This document shows, one piece after another, positions 22,040 to 34,100 of a stretch of 64,000 nt of DNA. Source of the DNA: Massospora cicadina (lineage: Eukaryota > Entomophthoromycota > Entomophthoromycetes > Entomophthorales > Entomophthoraceae); contig JAKSZP010013588.1 in assembly GCA_022478985.1 (NCBI GenBank), positions 1-64,000 on the forward strand, read 5' to 3'. Under the pieces are notes generated by a model. It searched no databases and was not told the DNA's origin. It saw only the letters and a list, made by a program, of their open reading frames with translations. Position numbers and translations under genes: made by a program. Every line of letters starts with the position of its first letter. Position 1 is the first letter of the stretch.

Positions 22040-24759
22040 ATGGCGGGAAACCCCGCAAAGAACCCACAGGCTATGCCAAACGAGCCAGCACCACCCCAAA
22101 CGAAGCAACCCTTCGGTTACCCACCTCAGGGTCAACCAGAATCACCCGCTCTCAAGCAGCAGCCATGAAAGCAGGCACCACTCCCCAACCTGGAGCTACT
22201 CCAACTAGTGCCAGTTTACCTGATCGCACTTCTGCAACCTGCACGCCAAACAGCTCTGTGTGCGCTGCCTCCCACCAACCCGCTGGGCCCCTCCAACCAA
22301 GGAGGCCATCACTCACGCTGTTTTAATGGCGTCTGCTCAGTTGAATGCAACTCAGCCCATCCAGACATTCACCTCCCCCTATTGTGTCAGCTAATTCAGC
22401 CCCATCTATTATTGCTGACGCCGTTTTTCTGGCTCCCTCCATGAGGGGCGATACCCAGCTACCTGGCCCCCAAATCCTCAGATGTAAGGTTGGATTAGCC
22501 GCACATTCTGGTTCACTAAGCACCAAATTGTGACAATCTACTCTTCCCAATGAGGATTCAAATGGTTCGGATTTTGGAACTTCACACCAGTTCCAGACTC
22601 ACCCGTCCCATTTAAACCCCATAATTGGCACTTCTCAAGTTGGCACTTTATCGCAATATGCTGAAAACGACCAATTCACTAATCAGCCAATGAGTTTTGC
22701 CCACGAAATCACAGCAAATACTCGGGCTGAATTTACCCAAATAGAGAGGGATGGTGATGAAACATCGCCCTCCTCCCAATTGGCTGGAGTTAATTCCAAT
22801 CTGGATGGGATTCCCCAATTTAGCGAGGCCCAACAATCACCTGGCCCCCAAACCCTCGGATGTAAGGTTGGATTAGCCGCACATTCTGGTTCACTAAGCA
22901 CCAAATTGGGACAATCTACTCTTCCCAATGAGGATTCAAATGGTTCGGATTTTGGAACTTCACACCAGTTCCAATCTCACCCATCCCATTTAAACACCGT
23001 AATTGGCACTTCTCAAGTAAGCACTTTATCTCAATATTCTGAAAACGACCAATTCACCAATCAGCCAATGAGTTTTGCCCACGAAATCACAGCAAATACT
23101 CAGGCTGAATTTACCCAAATAGATTGGGATGTTGATGAAACATCTCCCTCCTCCCAACTAGCTGGAGTTAATTCCAATCTGGATGGGCCTCCCCAATTTA
23201 GCGAGGCCCAAAAAACCGCCCCTCAATTTAATATAACGCCAGCAACTGCTGTAACATTCCAGAAACAAGGGAACTCTGCAAACTTGTCCAAACCACCAGC
23301 TCACACTCAACCCGCAATTGCAGCCCAAAGCAAACACAAACGTACCAAAGGAGCCACTGGGGCGTGGCAAAAACCTCTGGCACCAACACTACCCAAAGCT
23401 GACCCCCGTGAAGTGTCTTTTATTGCTGATGTTAAGAAGAAATGGGCCGCAACTAGAGCGCAAAAACCTCTACCTCGCTCAACTCTCTCCCACGCAATTC
23501 GCCTTTATTATGGGCATAACCCTGTTGAATTCTATACAGAGGATTACTTCTCATACTTTGCAGCGATTGCGGAGACATTCCCTATTAACACCACCATCCA
23601 TGAATCAGTGGAGGGCCACTACATCGATGTGGGCTTCACTGAAGCTGCCCTTGCTGACCATGCTGCCACCCTCCAGGTCATTATTCCACGCGGATCTCTT
23701 CGCATCTCCCGCACACGCTCTCGCCTGGAGAAAATTTCATGGGTTACTTTTTCCAACCTACCAACGACTGTTGATCCTGAGTCTCTTAAACTGGCACTCC
23801 ATCGTGGTTTAATGGAGTTTGGGTCTGTTCTTTCAGTGGACTTTAGCGTTCCCTCTTACTATGCTCCCACTCAAAGAGCTCGCACTGCTAGGGCGTCGTT
23901 CATCCCCTCCCCCACTGTATCCCGCAACATTGAGGTTATTCCTCGTGTGGCGGTAGTTGGGGCATGCCCTGAGATCTTTTTGTCGATCCTGATCAGGCGC
24001 GCCCCCGGTGTTCATGGTGTAACGCCCTTGGACACTTGTATAGTGGCTGCACAGCTCGAAAACAAGCCCTCTTAGCCACCACCCAGGGGCCTAAACCAGG
24101 CCAAAAACGATCCCACGTGGCTGCAGCAGCAATTCCACAACCCACACAATGGGTTCCCGTTCAAGACCTGTCCCCTGAGGCCTTACGCCTAGCAGTTGAA
24201 ACATCTAACCTCACTATTGGTATGGGATGCCTTCACACTCATGCCCCCTTACAATGGGCACCCCCTCCAATCTCCCAGAGTCAACTCCCTCTCTCACCAA
24301 GCGCAAGGCATCTCCCACAGGGTGCCCCTCGTCAGCCACCCCCACTCAGGGCTCCGCAGCACCCCCACCAACCTCCACCAGCGATTTATCGCATCAACCC
24401 TCAGCTCCCAATGGAGCTATGCCCACCAGCATGGACTGGCAACCCGCGGCCTGCGGTAGAAGTGCCACCTCAAAGTTACTACCCCAACCCCACAGTCCAT
24501 TTCGCGCGGATCCTTTGCAGTGTTGGAGGAAGTGAATATGGACTCAGACTCATCAAATGGGGACACCGCGGAGGTCACCATTGAGCACCCTCAGGTCCTT
24601 CCCCTGCAACGGAGCGGGGGCAGCATCCTAGGCTGGCTTACTGGGTCCTCCGCCCCCCACCCTCTCCTTCCCTTCAGAACCCTCGACGCTCCTCACGGAT
24701 TGCAGCTAATAGTCAAGCTAAAGGACTCAAAACTAGCCGCCTCACAGCAGCAGGTTTAA
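22040..24759 (+). pseudogene. LINE-2 F ORF1: RRM-like and CCHC protein
   Basis: The start is the ATG at 22,040 (MAGNPAKNPQ), at the same place as in G (63,306). The N-terminus is Pro/Gln/Ser-rich. A 126-codon segment is tandemly duplicated (22,462-23,217). The RNA-binding part follows: LSHAIRLYYGHN, EGHYIDVGF, then WVTFSNLPTTVDPES...GLMEFGSV. The knuckle, readable as CSWCNALGHLYSGC in the sister copy, is thrown out of frame here by a T-run indel near 23,977. The Pro-rich tail ends KLAASQQQV. An early TGA (about 22,165), a TGA in the first duplicate (22,531) and the knuckle frameshift inactivate it. Confidence 0.85.
22462..23217 (+). repeat. Tandem duplication in LINE-2 F ORF1 (378-bp unit)
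   Basis: The unit starting CCTGGCCCCCAAA occurs at 22,462 and again at 22,840, a period of 378 bp (126 codons, frame-preserving), with few differences. Copy G has a single unit at the same place. The duplication therefore arose in F or its recent lineage. Confidence 0.85.
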
Positions 24760-24795
24760 GCGCTGGCAACCCCCAGGAGTTGGAGAGGAACAGCT

Positions 24796-27700
24796 ATGAG
24801 TCCCCATGGCAGCACCCTGGTCCTGCAATCCATCAACGCAAATGGGTTGCGGGACTTTAAGCGGAGAGCCCGCCCCCTCCGAAACTTCAGGTCAGCACAA
24901 ATTGACATCGCTGCTGTCCAGGAGCCCCATATCCTCCCCCACGAACAATCTGCATGGAATGAACAGTTTGGAGGCAACTCCTTCTGGACAAACCATGCCG
25001 CCCTTATTGTTTTGAATCCCCGGGTTAAAACCCATTCTTTTTCACAATATCTAGGTGGCCGCCTCATACTGGCCAAACTCACCACTCCTGACTTCTCCTT
25101 CTTCGCTGCAAGCATCTACCTGCCTAATGCAGGTCAGGAGAAAAATCGGCTCTTGGAAGAGCTCCTCCAACTCAATCTCTCACGGAATACAGTCCTCTTA
25201 GGAGATTTCAACACAACCATAAGTCGCGTCCGTGACTCTTACCCCCTGCAGCATAGGAACGCCCTGGATCAAGTCGCCTCCAGGATTTCCTTCGCCTGAG
25301 CGGCTTTATAGATGCGCTTCCACCCTCCGAGTCTGGCCTAGGTTGCATGACTAGGATCCAGTATGATGGAGGAGCTTTCCAGTCGGCGTCACGCATAGAT
25401 ATGGCACTGATTGGCCCCCTGCTAATTGGCCGCGTCTCCTCTCCCATCTCTCGTGACAACCATCTGAGTGATCACAGGTCACTCACCGTTGTCCTCACCA
25501 CCACACTTAGACCGTTGCGTAGGTTCTGGCCTAGGGTTGCCCCAGCTCTTCTCAACAACCCCTTCACTAAGGGGAAGCTGTCTATGACCATCCGGGAGAC
25601 TCTCACCTCCCCCCACCCCACCTGCTTGACCACAAGGCTAGATGGGCGGTGACCAAGGAGGGCATCACCCGCGTTGCTTACAACTGTGCCAAAGCCCAGA
25701 TGACTGCAGCTCGCGCCAGAGTCAAAAGGGCGGAAGCCAGAATCAGACATCTGGAGCGAAACTGCCAGCCTTCGCCCTCTCCCAGATGGTTGGAAGACTG
25801 GGAAGCGGCGCAGGAAGCACTCCGCTTGGAGCTCACACTGCAGGAAGAACGGGCAGCAAACTTTACAACATCTCGTTACTATGCTCAATGGGAACGCCCC
25901 ACCCGCTTCTTCTTTCAGAAACAGAAAGCCCGGTCAGCAGCGCAGGATATTACTGCACCGAAGATTGGCACTACAACCACTTCAGATAAGGAGGAAATTA
26001 CGCAGGAACTACACCGCTTCTACTCCAGCCTCTTCCATGCCAACCAGGTGGACCCATCGGACATCCAAGACTTCCTGTGGCGGGCTCCAGAGCCGCCCAT
26101 TGACCCACGGGCTGATGAGGCTCTACTGGCGCCTATTTCCATCCAGGAGGTGATGGAAACTCTTCTGAAATCCCCACGGCTTAGAGCCCCAGGCCCAGAC
26201 GGAATACCCTTTGAGGTGTAACTTCTGGAACCTGCAGTGATAGCCAGAACCCTCCGCGACCTCTTCACTGCACTCTTGGTGAATGGCGAGGTCCTCCCCG
26301 ACTCCAGAGGCTCAATCACGACCCTCATTCACAAGAAGTCAGACCGTGAGAACCTGGCGAACTGGCGCCCCATAGCGTTGATCAACACAGACCACAAGCT
26401 CTTCACGAAGCTTCTGGCCAACCGCATCACCAAATGGGTGTCACCTCGCCTCTCCCCATCCCAGCACAGTTTTATTCCGGGGAGGTCGTTATGGGACAAC
26501 TATAATGACCTTCACGTGACTTTGACTGCTAACTCTCGTAAGGTGAATGGCTTTGTGGCTCTCAAGGATATGGAGAAAGCATATGATCGGGTAGCCTGGA
26601 AGTGTATTGATGCTACCCTGGCCCGCTTCCATCTCCCACCCGCAGCTAGGCGCTGGATATCAGCGCTCTATGACCAGCTCCACACCAGAGTCCTGGCGCC
26701 AATGGGCTTTACAGTGGCAGTACCAGTTTGATAAGGTCTCCGGCAAGGGGACCCCCTGAGCCCTATCCTTTTTAACATCACCCTTGACCCCCTCTTGGCC
26801 TCCTTACAGGACAAGCTAACAGGGATTCTGGTCCCAGGTAAAGCCCCCACACGCACCATGGCATTTACAGATGACACTGCCATTGCATTTGACTACCCTG
26901 GGGATGTTGCCCTCGCTGCTGTGACCATTGAGAGGTACACCAAGGCGTCCAACGCCATGGTCAACACCTCCAAGACAACAGTTGTACAGGTCGGCTCCCC
27001 CACCATTTGGTATTGAACCTGAGCGCGAGTACCTTCCGTCACCTGGGCGTTCTCACCAACCAACAAGGAGTTGCGCTAAAAGACAATGAGGACTTGCTAC
27101 TTGCAGCAGTTAACTCCAGGATTGCCAGCTGGAACCGGTGGCACATCACCCCCAGGGTCGAGCTCTGATGGCCAATGTGTTCCTTCTCTCCAAAGTCTGG
27201 TTCCTAGCGCACGTCTGCCCATTCACAGATGCCTTTTATACGCGGCTCAATGTACTCCTCCGAGGTTGGATCTGGGGCTCAAACCATCCACCAATGGCCC
27301 TCTCAACCATTGCCCGACCCTGCAATGAAGGGGGCCTAGGGCTTCTGGACACGCGATCCCGCGCCACCACAATCTTCCTGAAGTTCCTAAGGCCGATTGT
27401 CTGCTGGGACGCGACCCCCATGCCCCAATGGGCGCCCGCCCTCCGCCAGTCAGTGTCAGCAGCTCTGGGTCTTCCTAGAGCATCTCTGACCTCATTAGGG
27501 GAGTGGCTCACAAACCACTCAGGCCATCGCCTAAAACCATCCTCATCCCCTACTGGAACCAGGCTCTCCTTGCCCTGAAACGAGTAGGCGCGCGGATCCA
27601 CCATGCCTTCCCATACAGAAGGGAGGTCCCTGGCCTCAGCCCCCGTCGCCATGCAATTGTGCACAATGGACAAGTTGTCACAACTCGCCTCAACCCCCAA

Positions 27701-28327
27701 GATCGTCCTCCCATCCGCCTAAGACTCCTTGAGCTCCTCCCTCCCTCCGTGAGATTTGACCTTAAGGAATTGTGGATGGATGTCTATCACCCCATCCTGT
27801 CAGCAAAGGTGTCCAACACCTTATGGAGGGTACTCCACTGTTCATACAGGACAGGGGACCGGACTGGCCCTACCTTCCAGCACCGAAGCTGCCCCTGCTG
27901 TGTGGAGCCTATTGACTCCCACCTCCATCGTTTTTTCACCTGTCCAGGTGTCGCCGCATTTTGGCCAAAGGCCCGCGAGCTCCTCCATGCTCAGCCCTGG
28001 TCTGGACACCCTGTGCAAGACCTCATGTTTGAGCAGACATTGCCTGGTTGCCACCGACCCCTCCGTGTCCTCGCCTATGCCACAGCCATCTGGACCATCC
28101 ATAACTCCTTCCTTCGTGCTGCCTTTGACCAGCAGGTGTGGACCCTTCCACACATGATCACCCACTTTCAGGTACACTTTGAGATGGCCCTGAAGGTCTG
28201 CAATATGTCGCCAACCCTCCCCCGCTCAGTTGTCACTGCAGCACGGCTCTGGCGCGCAAACCCCCCCCTTTCTCGATGCCTCCTCCCTCCCTTCCCTCGC
28301 CTCAGGCTCTTAGGAGCCCAGGCTTAA
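24796..28327 (+). pseudogene. LINE-2 F ORF2: endonuclease-RT-zinc motif
   Basis: It starts at ATG 24,796 (MSPHGSTLVLQSINANG), 36 bases after the ORF1 stop and in the same frame. The endonuclease has AAVQEPHI, LGDFNTTISR, SRIDMALIG and LSDHRSL boxes. RT has APGPDGIPFEV, NWRPIALINTD, FIPGRSLWDN, DMEKAYDRVAW, GLRQGDPLSP and the catalytic box as FTDD (26,864-26,875) where G has FADD. The C-terminus has GGLGLLDTRS and CPCCVEPIDSHLHRFFTCP. Lesions include a C-tract frameshift at about 25,607, TAA at 26,219, TAA at 26,732 and frame breaks near 27,010 and 27,150, all shared with G, plus private ones at about 25,245 and 26,729. Confidence 0.92.
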
Positions 28328-28384
28328 TTCAATAAACATCGATGAATCCCCCTTGGGTTGGGACCATCTAGTACTAAAAGAAAA

Positions 28385-30547
28385 GAGGCGTTCAGTGCCG
28401 CGTTGCTTACCCGGGAATATTCCTGGATGAGGGCTTCAAGCGCACGTGCATCTTTGTTATTAGACACCCCCACTACGCAATCATCTGCAAATGCCATTAT
28501 CTTGACTGAGGCTTGGCCTGGCACGTGGACCCCAGTGAGTTGGGCATTCACATTTCGCAGTAGTGGGTCAAGGCTGAAGTTGTATAAGAGTGGGCTAAGG
28601 GGGTCCCCTTGTCACAGGCCCCTTTGAGGGCGGACTACTTCCGTTAGGAAGCCAGGGCCACGCACTGCCATTGTTGCCGATTCTGTGAGCAGCATTACCC
28701 AGTTGAAGTGAGGGGTAGGCGAAATTGATGGAGGCAGGCCCTAAGGTATTCCCAGTTTACTCTATCATAGGCCTTTTGTTGGTCCAAGAATACAAGTGCC
28801 CCAGAGGCTGTGGACTGACATACATTAGCCACAGAGTGCACGTTATCCCAAATTGATCTTCTGGGGATGAAACCAAATTGTTCTGGGGAGATGGTGGCAG
28901 ATGCTACAGTCCCTAAACGGTTAGCCATGATTTTTGTTAAAATTTTGGTGTCTGTGTTTGTTAGAGAAATGGGGAGCCAGTTGGCTAAGTCTAGCTTATC
29001 CCCTTTCTTGAAGAGTGTGACAGTGAAGGCCTCATGTCCTCCTGGTAGGAGGCGCGTTTCCATCAGGCTTTGGTTAAGTGAGGTGAGCAGCAATTTGGAT
29101 ATATATTTGAAATATTTTTTGTAGAATTCATATGGAATGCCATCTGGGCCTGGGCATTTTTGGTTTGGTGCACCGCGAATGGCTGTCCATAATTCGTTCA
29201 GAGTAATCAAATTCATTATTTCCGGGTATTGGAAAATGGAACGGATGTGGGCTTGGTTGAGAAATTCTGCCACTTCGGCCAGCTGAATTGGGTCAGAGCA
29301 GTACACCTCGGAGTAATACTGTTGCATTTCAATTGCCACTTCAGCCAGTGTATCCGCAATGGAATTATCTGATCTTCAAACCTGTGTGCAGGCCACGCTC
29401 TGGCGTGGTGCGAAATTTTTTTAAAGAAATGTGCGGTGCACTTGTCGCCTTTTATGATGCATGTGGCCCTGTATTTAACACAAACCTAATGTTTGTGTTG
29501 TCTTTCGAGCGCATTGAGGTGGGCAGCTGCCTCCACCCGCTTCCATCCCCATGCAGAGCTGTATCCTGTAACTGGGATGTTGGACTCTAAGTGTGCCAAT
29601 TCTACCAGAGCGCGCGAGATAACTGCTGATGTGGCTCATGAGCATCTGGAGGAGAGATGGCGAGAGTGGCGGATGGTGTCCTCTTTGAAAGTTGCCCATG
29701 TGGAAATGGGGTCCATGCAAAATGGTGTAACAAACTTTTTTGCCATAGTTGCCTGTTCTACCCACATGGAAAATCCTGGCAACCCGAGCTCAGGGGGGGC
29801 GGATTTTATACCAATGTGGGGCCTTAGCAGCCGTGACAGGTAGGTGGTAGGTTAGCGAGACCAGTCAATGGTCGGAGAATTCCAATTTTGTTGTCTTGAA
29901 GTGGGAGATGTGGGGTTGGAATTTCGCCGGCGTTAGAATAATGTCGATGTGGGTCATAGACCTTAATTGGTCATCATGGGCGTGGGGCCATGTTATGTTT
30001 TTGAGCAGCGGGGCATGCCACAGCAGCGCATCCATTAACCTGAGGGTGGCCTTTAGAGCACGCAGTTCTATATGACCCTGGGGAGCGTGGGGTGAGGAAT
30101 GCCACCGGTCCATTGGTGTGTCTAGCCAACAGTTCATGTCGCTGACTATGAAGGAGTCTGGGGGTAGTGGGAGGGATTTGACTGATGAGAAAAATTCCTG
30201 ATTCTCATATGCACCATTTGGGGCATAGATGTTGATGATTGCGTGTGCTACGTCAGCCCACGATAAGGTGACAACAAGTACTCGGCCATTTAGGAATGTT
30301 TCTGAGGATAAAAATTTGAAAAAATTATTTTTCTGAATTAGCACCCCACAGTGCATCGACCAAAAGGATAGGGATGGGAGGTGCATTGTTTTCCAGCTTC
30401 CTCAGAACCTCGTGGACAGTGGGACTCCTGGATGGCCAGGATATCCACGGGTAAATTGTGTTGTAAAAAACTCAGTCTCCTAGCCTGGGATGGCGAGGCC
30501 TTGAGTCTGGCAATATTCAACGTCCCTAAAGTGAAGGTTTCCCCCAT
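28385..30547 (-). pseudogene. LINE-1 B ORF2, N-terminal part
   Basis: It starts at ATG 30,547 after the conserved TAA-GGTGTG spacer. The endonuclease (30,547-29,865) shows AIQESHCPRG and VSDMNCW, then breaks. RT (29,339-28,695, 28,551-28,402) holds GPDGIPYEFYKKYF, ANWLPISLTNTD (R to L in NWRPI), FIPRRSIWDN, LDQQKAYDRVNWEYL and FADDCVVG (28,491-28,480). It is severed by LINE-2 F just after AALNAS. Confidence 0.9.
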
Positions 30548-30553
30548 CACACC

Positions 30554-31968
30554 TTAGGTGTGAGGGGGTGGGCACCTGGGCCCACCATCCTCTTCTAGAT
30601 CCCCACGGGCCTTCACAGCAGCGTGGGTGTTAGCAGCAACACTATTGGAGTTTTTGTTAATTTTTGTGGAAAGAGTCGCGTTGGCTTTAGCCTTCACTTT
30701 TTGTTTTCCCGACGTCGGACGAATTTTTTGCAGTGCGAGTGAGTTTGGTGCACCGTTGAGCAGGTCAAAAATTTTTTTTCAGTTGGGATGGGTCCCAAGT
30801 CAGTTTCAATTGAAGCTTGGGTGCAACGATTGAGTGAGATCAAATCTCCCATCAGATCCTCAGATTGAGTGGCCCACTTGTCATAGGCTTCCCAATCTGA
30901 TTGGTTAATGGATTCCCAAGTTGCTTCTGCTGTAAAGGTCTCCATGTATTCCTGGCATTGTGAGTGTGGGATAGCAGTGGTGGCTTTGGCCGCTTCCTTG
31001 GCCGCGGCCCTATGGGCCTGCTTGGCCTTCTTCCACTCTTGTGGGGAGATAGGCTTTACCAGTAGGTAGCAGCCTTGTGCTCCCCACGGGAAGGCATCCT
31101 TGGTGCTTGCAGTTGGTTCATAGTGCACCTCTCCGCTGGCCATGGCCGCTGAGGGGTGCTCTTGGAATGTGACGCCCTCCTTAATGGGGCATATGTGTGC
31201 CTTATGGCCAAATGTGTCACAGTGGGTGCAAATGGGGGGCGCGCTGTCCATGGTCACCTGGAATGGGTGGGTGGTATGCCCTGCGATATCAATAAAAGTG
31301 GAGTGCGGGATCTGGGTTAGGTCCTTTGCAATCTCCTCAGTTGGGGTCAGAACTGCGATGGCTTTGCCGGTGCACAGGTGTGGCATCAGCGTGAAGCGTT
31401 GCATTTAGAAAGATTGTACTTTGCTATATATGGTGAGACCATATTTCAGGTGTTGTTCCAAAACTGTCACATTTTACCGTAGTAGGCAAAAAGTTGAACG
31501 TGAGGAAAATTTGGTTTGATTTTGTCCATCTGGTGCATTTAGTTTCAACGACCCATTGCCTTTGGGGAGGTTGACCACTACGCGCACCACTGCAGCCTCG
31601 TCTGCTGCCATTTTGCTTTCAAAACCTAGGTCCAGCCAACCGCATGACATGGAGTGAGGTGCAACGTACACCGCGGTCAGGAAAATTGTGTGTACATCTT
31701 CACAAAATTTTTCCTATAAGGCCATATTTTGGATGTCCAGAAACACGTGAACTCCAAATTCCACCAACGACAGTGGCTGGGACTGTGGCATGTTGATGTA
31801 CTGGTTGCATCGTGCTTGCCATGTGAGTATCTCTGGTGAAATAGTGACCGCCAGTTTTTTAGTATTTTTGTCAATTCCGCCAGATTCTCTGGGGCATTTT
31901 CAAACGTTGGAGGCCGCGAGCCTTCCACCTGCTCCTCTTACCTTGCTTGCCCAACTGCTCCCTGACAT
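30554..31968 (-). pseudogene. LINE-1 B ORF1: RRM and CCHC protein
   Basis: The start is at 31,968 (MSGSSWASKVRGAGGR). A TGA replaces a sense codon about 22 codons in, and a frame break lies at about 31,400-31,480. The knuckle CTHCDTFGHKAHIC is well preserved, here with the canonical Gly-His. The ORF ends GGPRCPPPHT-TAA at 30,556-30,554, directly before ORF2. Same role and layout as the copy A ORF1. Confidence 0.85.
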
Positions 31969-32028
31969 GGGCGCAGACTAATCTCCTCTGTGAGATTATC
32001 AAACTAGATTCAGTATTGAATTAAATAG

Positions 32029-32048
32029 GTTGCAATAGTGATTGCAAC
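32029..32048 (-). other. 5' terminal stem-loop, LINE-1 B
   Basis: GTTGCAAT, loop AGTG, ATTGCAAC: an 8-bp perfect stem. Compared with copy A the pair next to the loop has changed from A-T to T-A, keeping the pairing. Confidence 0.65.
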
Positions 32049-32061
32049 GATAAAGAAAAGT

Positions 32062-32076
32062 TGTTTTAGCTATATG
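32062..32076. repeat. Target-site repeat, copy 3 of 3 (right of LINE-1 B)
   Basis: TGTTTTAGCTATATG at the 5' junction of copy B. Confidence 0.9.
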
Positions 32077-33468
32077 AGTATACTTGAAAAGTAAAGGATT
32101 AGAATTTCAAAATCTTCTTATATCAAGTCGAGGATTTAAGTGGGTAGATTAGGACCTAAATTGGATCAAAGCTTAAAAATCTTTGCTAAGCAGCTCAATT
32201 CATAGCAGCAAATTGCGCCCATGTCTCCAACCTTATGTTTAGTTATTCCTTAAATTTTAGCTAGATTTGGGTTTTTTCTCAATTGTGAAACTATATTTTA
32301 GGGATATCTTAACTGGCAGGGTCACTACCAATTATCTGTTGATCAATTAAGAGAATTCATAATTTTTAAGGAGTTTTTGGCCCCTTAGTTGAGTAGGTGT
32401 CCAGCACTCTTTTAGGTGCTCTATACCCCAAAATATGACACTAGCTGCAATACTTTATAGAAAAAGGTGGATAGCACAGTCCAGGAAGAGTGATGGCCCC
32501 TAGACTTGCACCTGAAGCTCAGAAGGCTCAAAAATATTAATGGTGCAATTTATTATCTGTTAGTTTAGTCAATCTGCTAAAAATTGCATTGAATCTTTAA
32601 AATCTCTAAATTTATACACAACAGAATGAAAAATCCAAGTTTAAAGAACTGTTGAGCTCTCAAAAGTATGTGTTGAGATACTTTATTGACCAATCATAAG
32701 AAATTAACCCAAGATATCTACTGTTTTTATATAATTAATAGGTATAGAAATTTCCTAAAACACTTTACTGGATCACTAGCAACTTATTTTAGATTCTAAA
32801 CTATCAGTTAACTATTGTTCCGCGACAGTACCACTTTTTATAAGTTATTATGCTACTAATAATCACTCACCCTACGCTAGTGTCAACTCATATCGGTAAT
32901 AACTCTATCAAATAGCACCTTTTGCCATGTTGCATTGACTTTTAATTTTTTAAATCAATTTACTAATCTTACACATGCATATAACATTATCAGAAAAAAT
33001 CTATAAGAATTATTAAAGTACATAATTCTTGTTTTAAATACTTGAGTAAATTTAATTAAATATACTGGAACGAATTGCATAAAGCCTTTCAACCATACTG
33101 TAATCAATCTGACCCTCTCCATACCACGTCCGCCTTGGCAAATTTTTGCTATCACTAGTTAATATTTAGTTTATTTCAAACGTGTTGAGGACCGTGCAAC
33201 TACCCAGGGATCACATTAAGACTATGGAGTAATAGACAGGCCGCAGAAAGCTTGAAATGTCTAGAGATTGACAATTGGATATTTAGGCATTTTGGCGCCC
33301 AAGTACAATTAGAAGAGTAAAGGTTACTATCTGACAGTACAACCCAAGAATTAATAATGAATAGAAATTTAAAACTCATGGTATATCTTAAAAGCACTGG
33401 TTTATAAATGAGATTACAGTATTTCTGAAAAATAAACTCAAAGACAATTTAATTTAATACCTTGGGGC
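32077..33468. other. AT-rich stretch without recognisable gene
   Basis: No ORF with family features, no splice-consistent exons noticed and no repeat shared with the rest of the window. Probably old non-coding sequence. Confidence 0.5.
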
Positions 33469-34100
33469 TTTTTTAAGAGGTAGGCGGCCACACGTTTTTA
33501 TTTGCAGGTGTCAAATAAAGCCAAGCATAAAAAGCCTTCACCATGGCACCGTAGTGACTAGCCTAAATGGCAATATCATATAGGGAATGGGGGTCAGGGA
33601 AATCTTTATCTGGACAGGTCTTAGGAGCATGCATAAGAGTATAAAATGGGAGTTGAGGCATTGGAGGAATGGGAAAGATGGTTGGAAGATGTTAAATCTG
33701 ATCATCAATGATTCATGGTTTGCGCATTGTCTAAAAAAACTGGGCAAGATGACTTTAGTTATACTTTGAGAGTTCTGGCACACAAGAAAAACTTCTAAGC
33801 TTCTGATGGGTTTGTGGGTAGCGAGGGTCAAACAACAACATAGCTGAATCAAAAGATCAGAATTCCTCATCAAATGTAAGTTCCACAATTTTTATCCGTG
33901 GCCTCTTCAGGAAACTTATTCAGGATAAAAGACAAAATACTGATGAAAAGTGGCTCCATGGACACATGGAGGGCTTGGTAAAGGAGGGTGTTGGTGAGGG
34001 CAGCTACCACTTTGATGGCCAGTTGGTGAAGAGACTTGTATTCAGGTAAGCCTTTTCAAGGGTGGAAGAAGGGTTGGGGAGTAGTAAAGGGAGGCGGATG
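33469..34100 (-). mobile_element. ORF1-only element fragment J
   Basis: On the minus strand the sense end has an AAATAAAAACG poly(A)-signal-like motif followed 25 bases later by an A-run at the left edge. Upstream, a decayed reading gives SLHQLAIKVVAAL, corresponding to SDHQLALAAVA in E and SDHQLAVEAAA in H. The stretch around 33,940-34,000 aligns with 49,636-49,700 of fragment I. It seems to be a 5'-truncated relative. No TSD was found. Confidence 0.45.

Larger units (their letters stand above)
21948..28384 (+). mobile_element. LINE-2 copy F
   Basis: A 6.4-kb full-length non-LTR element on the plus strand with a 17-bp TSD. In order it has a 92-bp 5' UTR opening with a 10-bp inverted repeat, ORF1 (22,040-24,759), ORF2 (24,796-28,327), and a 3' UTR with AATAAA about 45 bases before the end (TCTAGTACTAAAAGAAAA). 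It is nearly identical to copy G (57,273-63,395) in most segments, so the family moved recently. F carries its own 378-bp tandem duplication in ORF1. Confidence 0.95.
20338..32061 (-). mobile_element. LINE-1 copy B, interrupted by LINE-2 F
   Basis: Full-length minus-strand LINE-1 flanked by TGTTTTAGCTATATG (20,323 and 32,062). The 3' end lies at 20,338 with an AATAAATTAAATTAAA tail, the 5' end at 32,061. It is split by the 6.4-kb LINE-2 F at 21,948-28,384; without that insertion it is about 5.3 kb, like A and C. The break falls in the RT palm, 26 codons after FADD. B was therefore resident before F arrived. Confidence 0.9.

Noticed and set aside
26219..26734. A variant genetic code explaining the shared TAA codons in LINE-2
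   Set aside because: The TAA codons do not fall at one conserved residue type, frameshifts accompany them, and other elements use all three stops as lesions.
18421..32061. E and LINE-1 B as one composite insertion made by template jumping
   Set aside because: The 15-bp target sequence is present between them, which a single jump would not leave.
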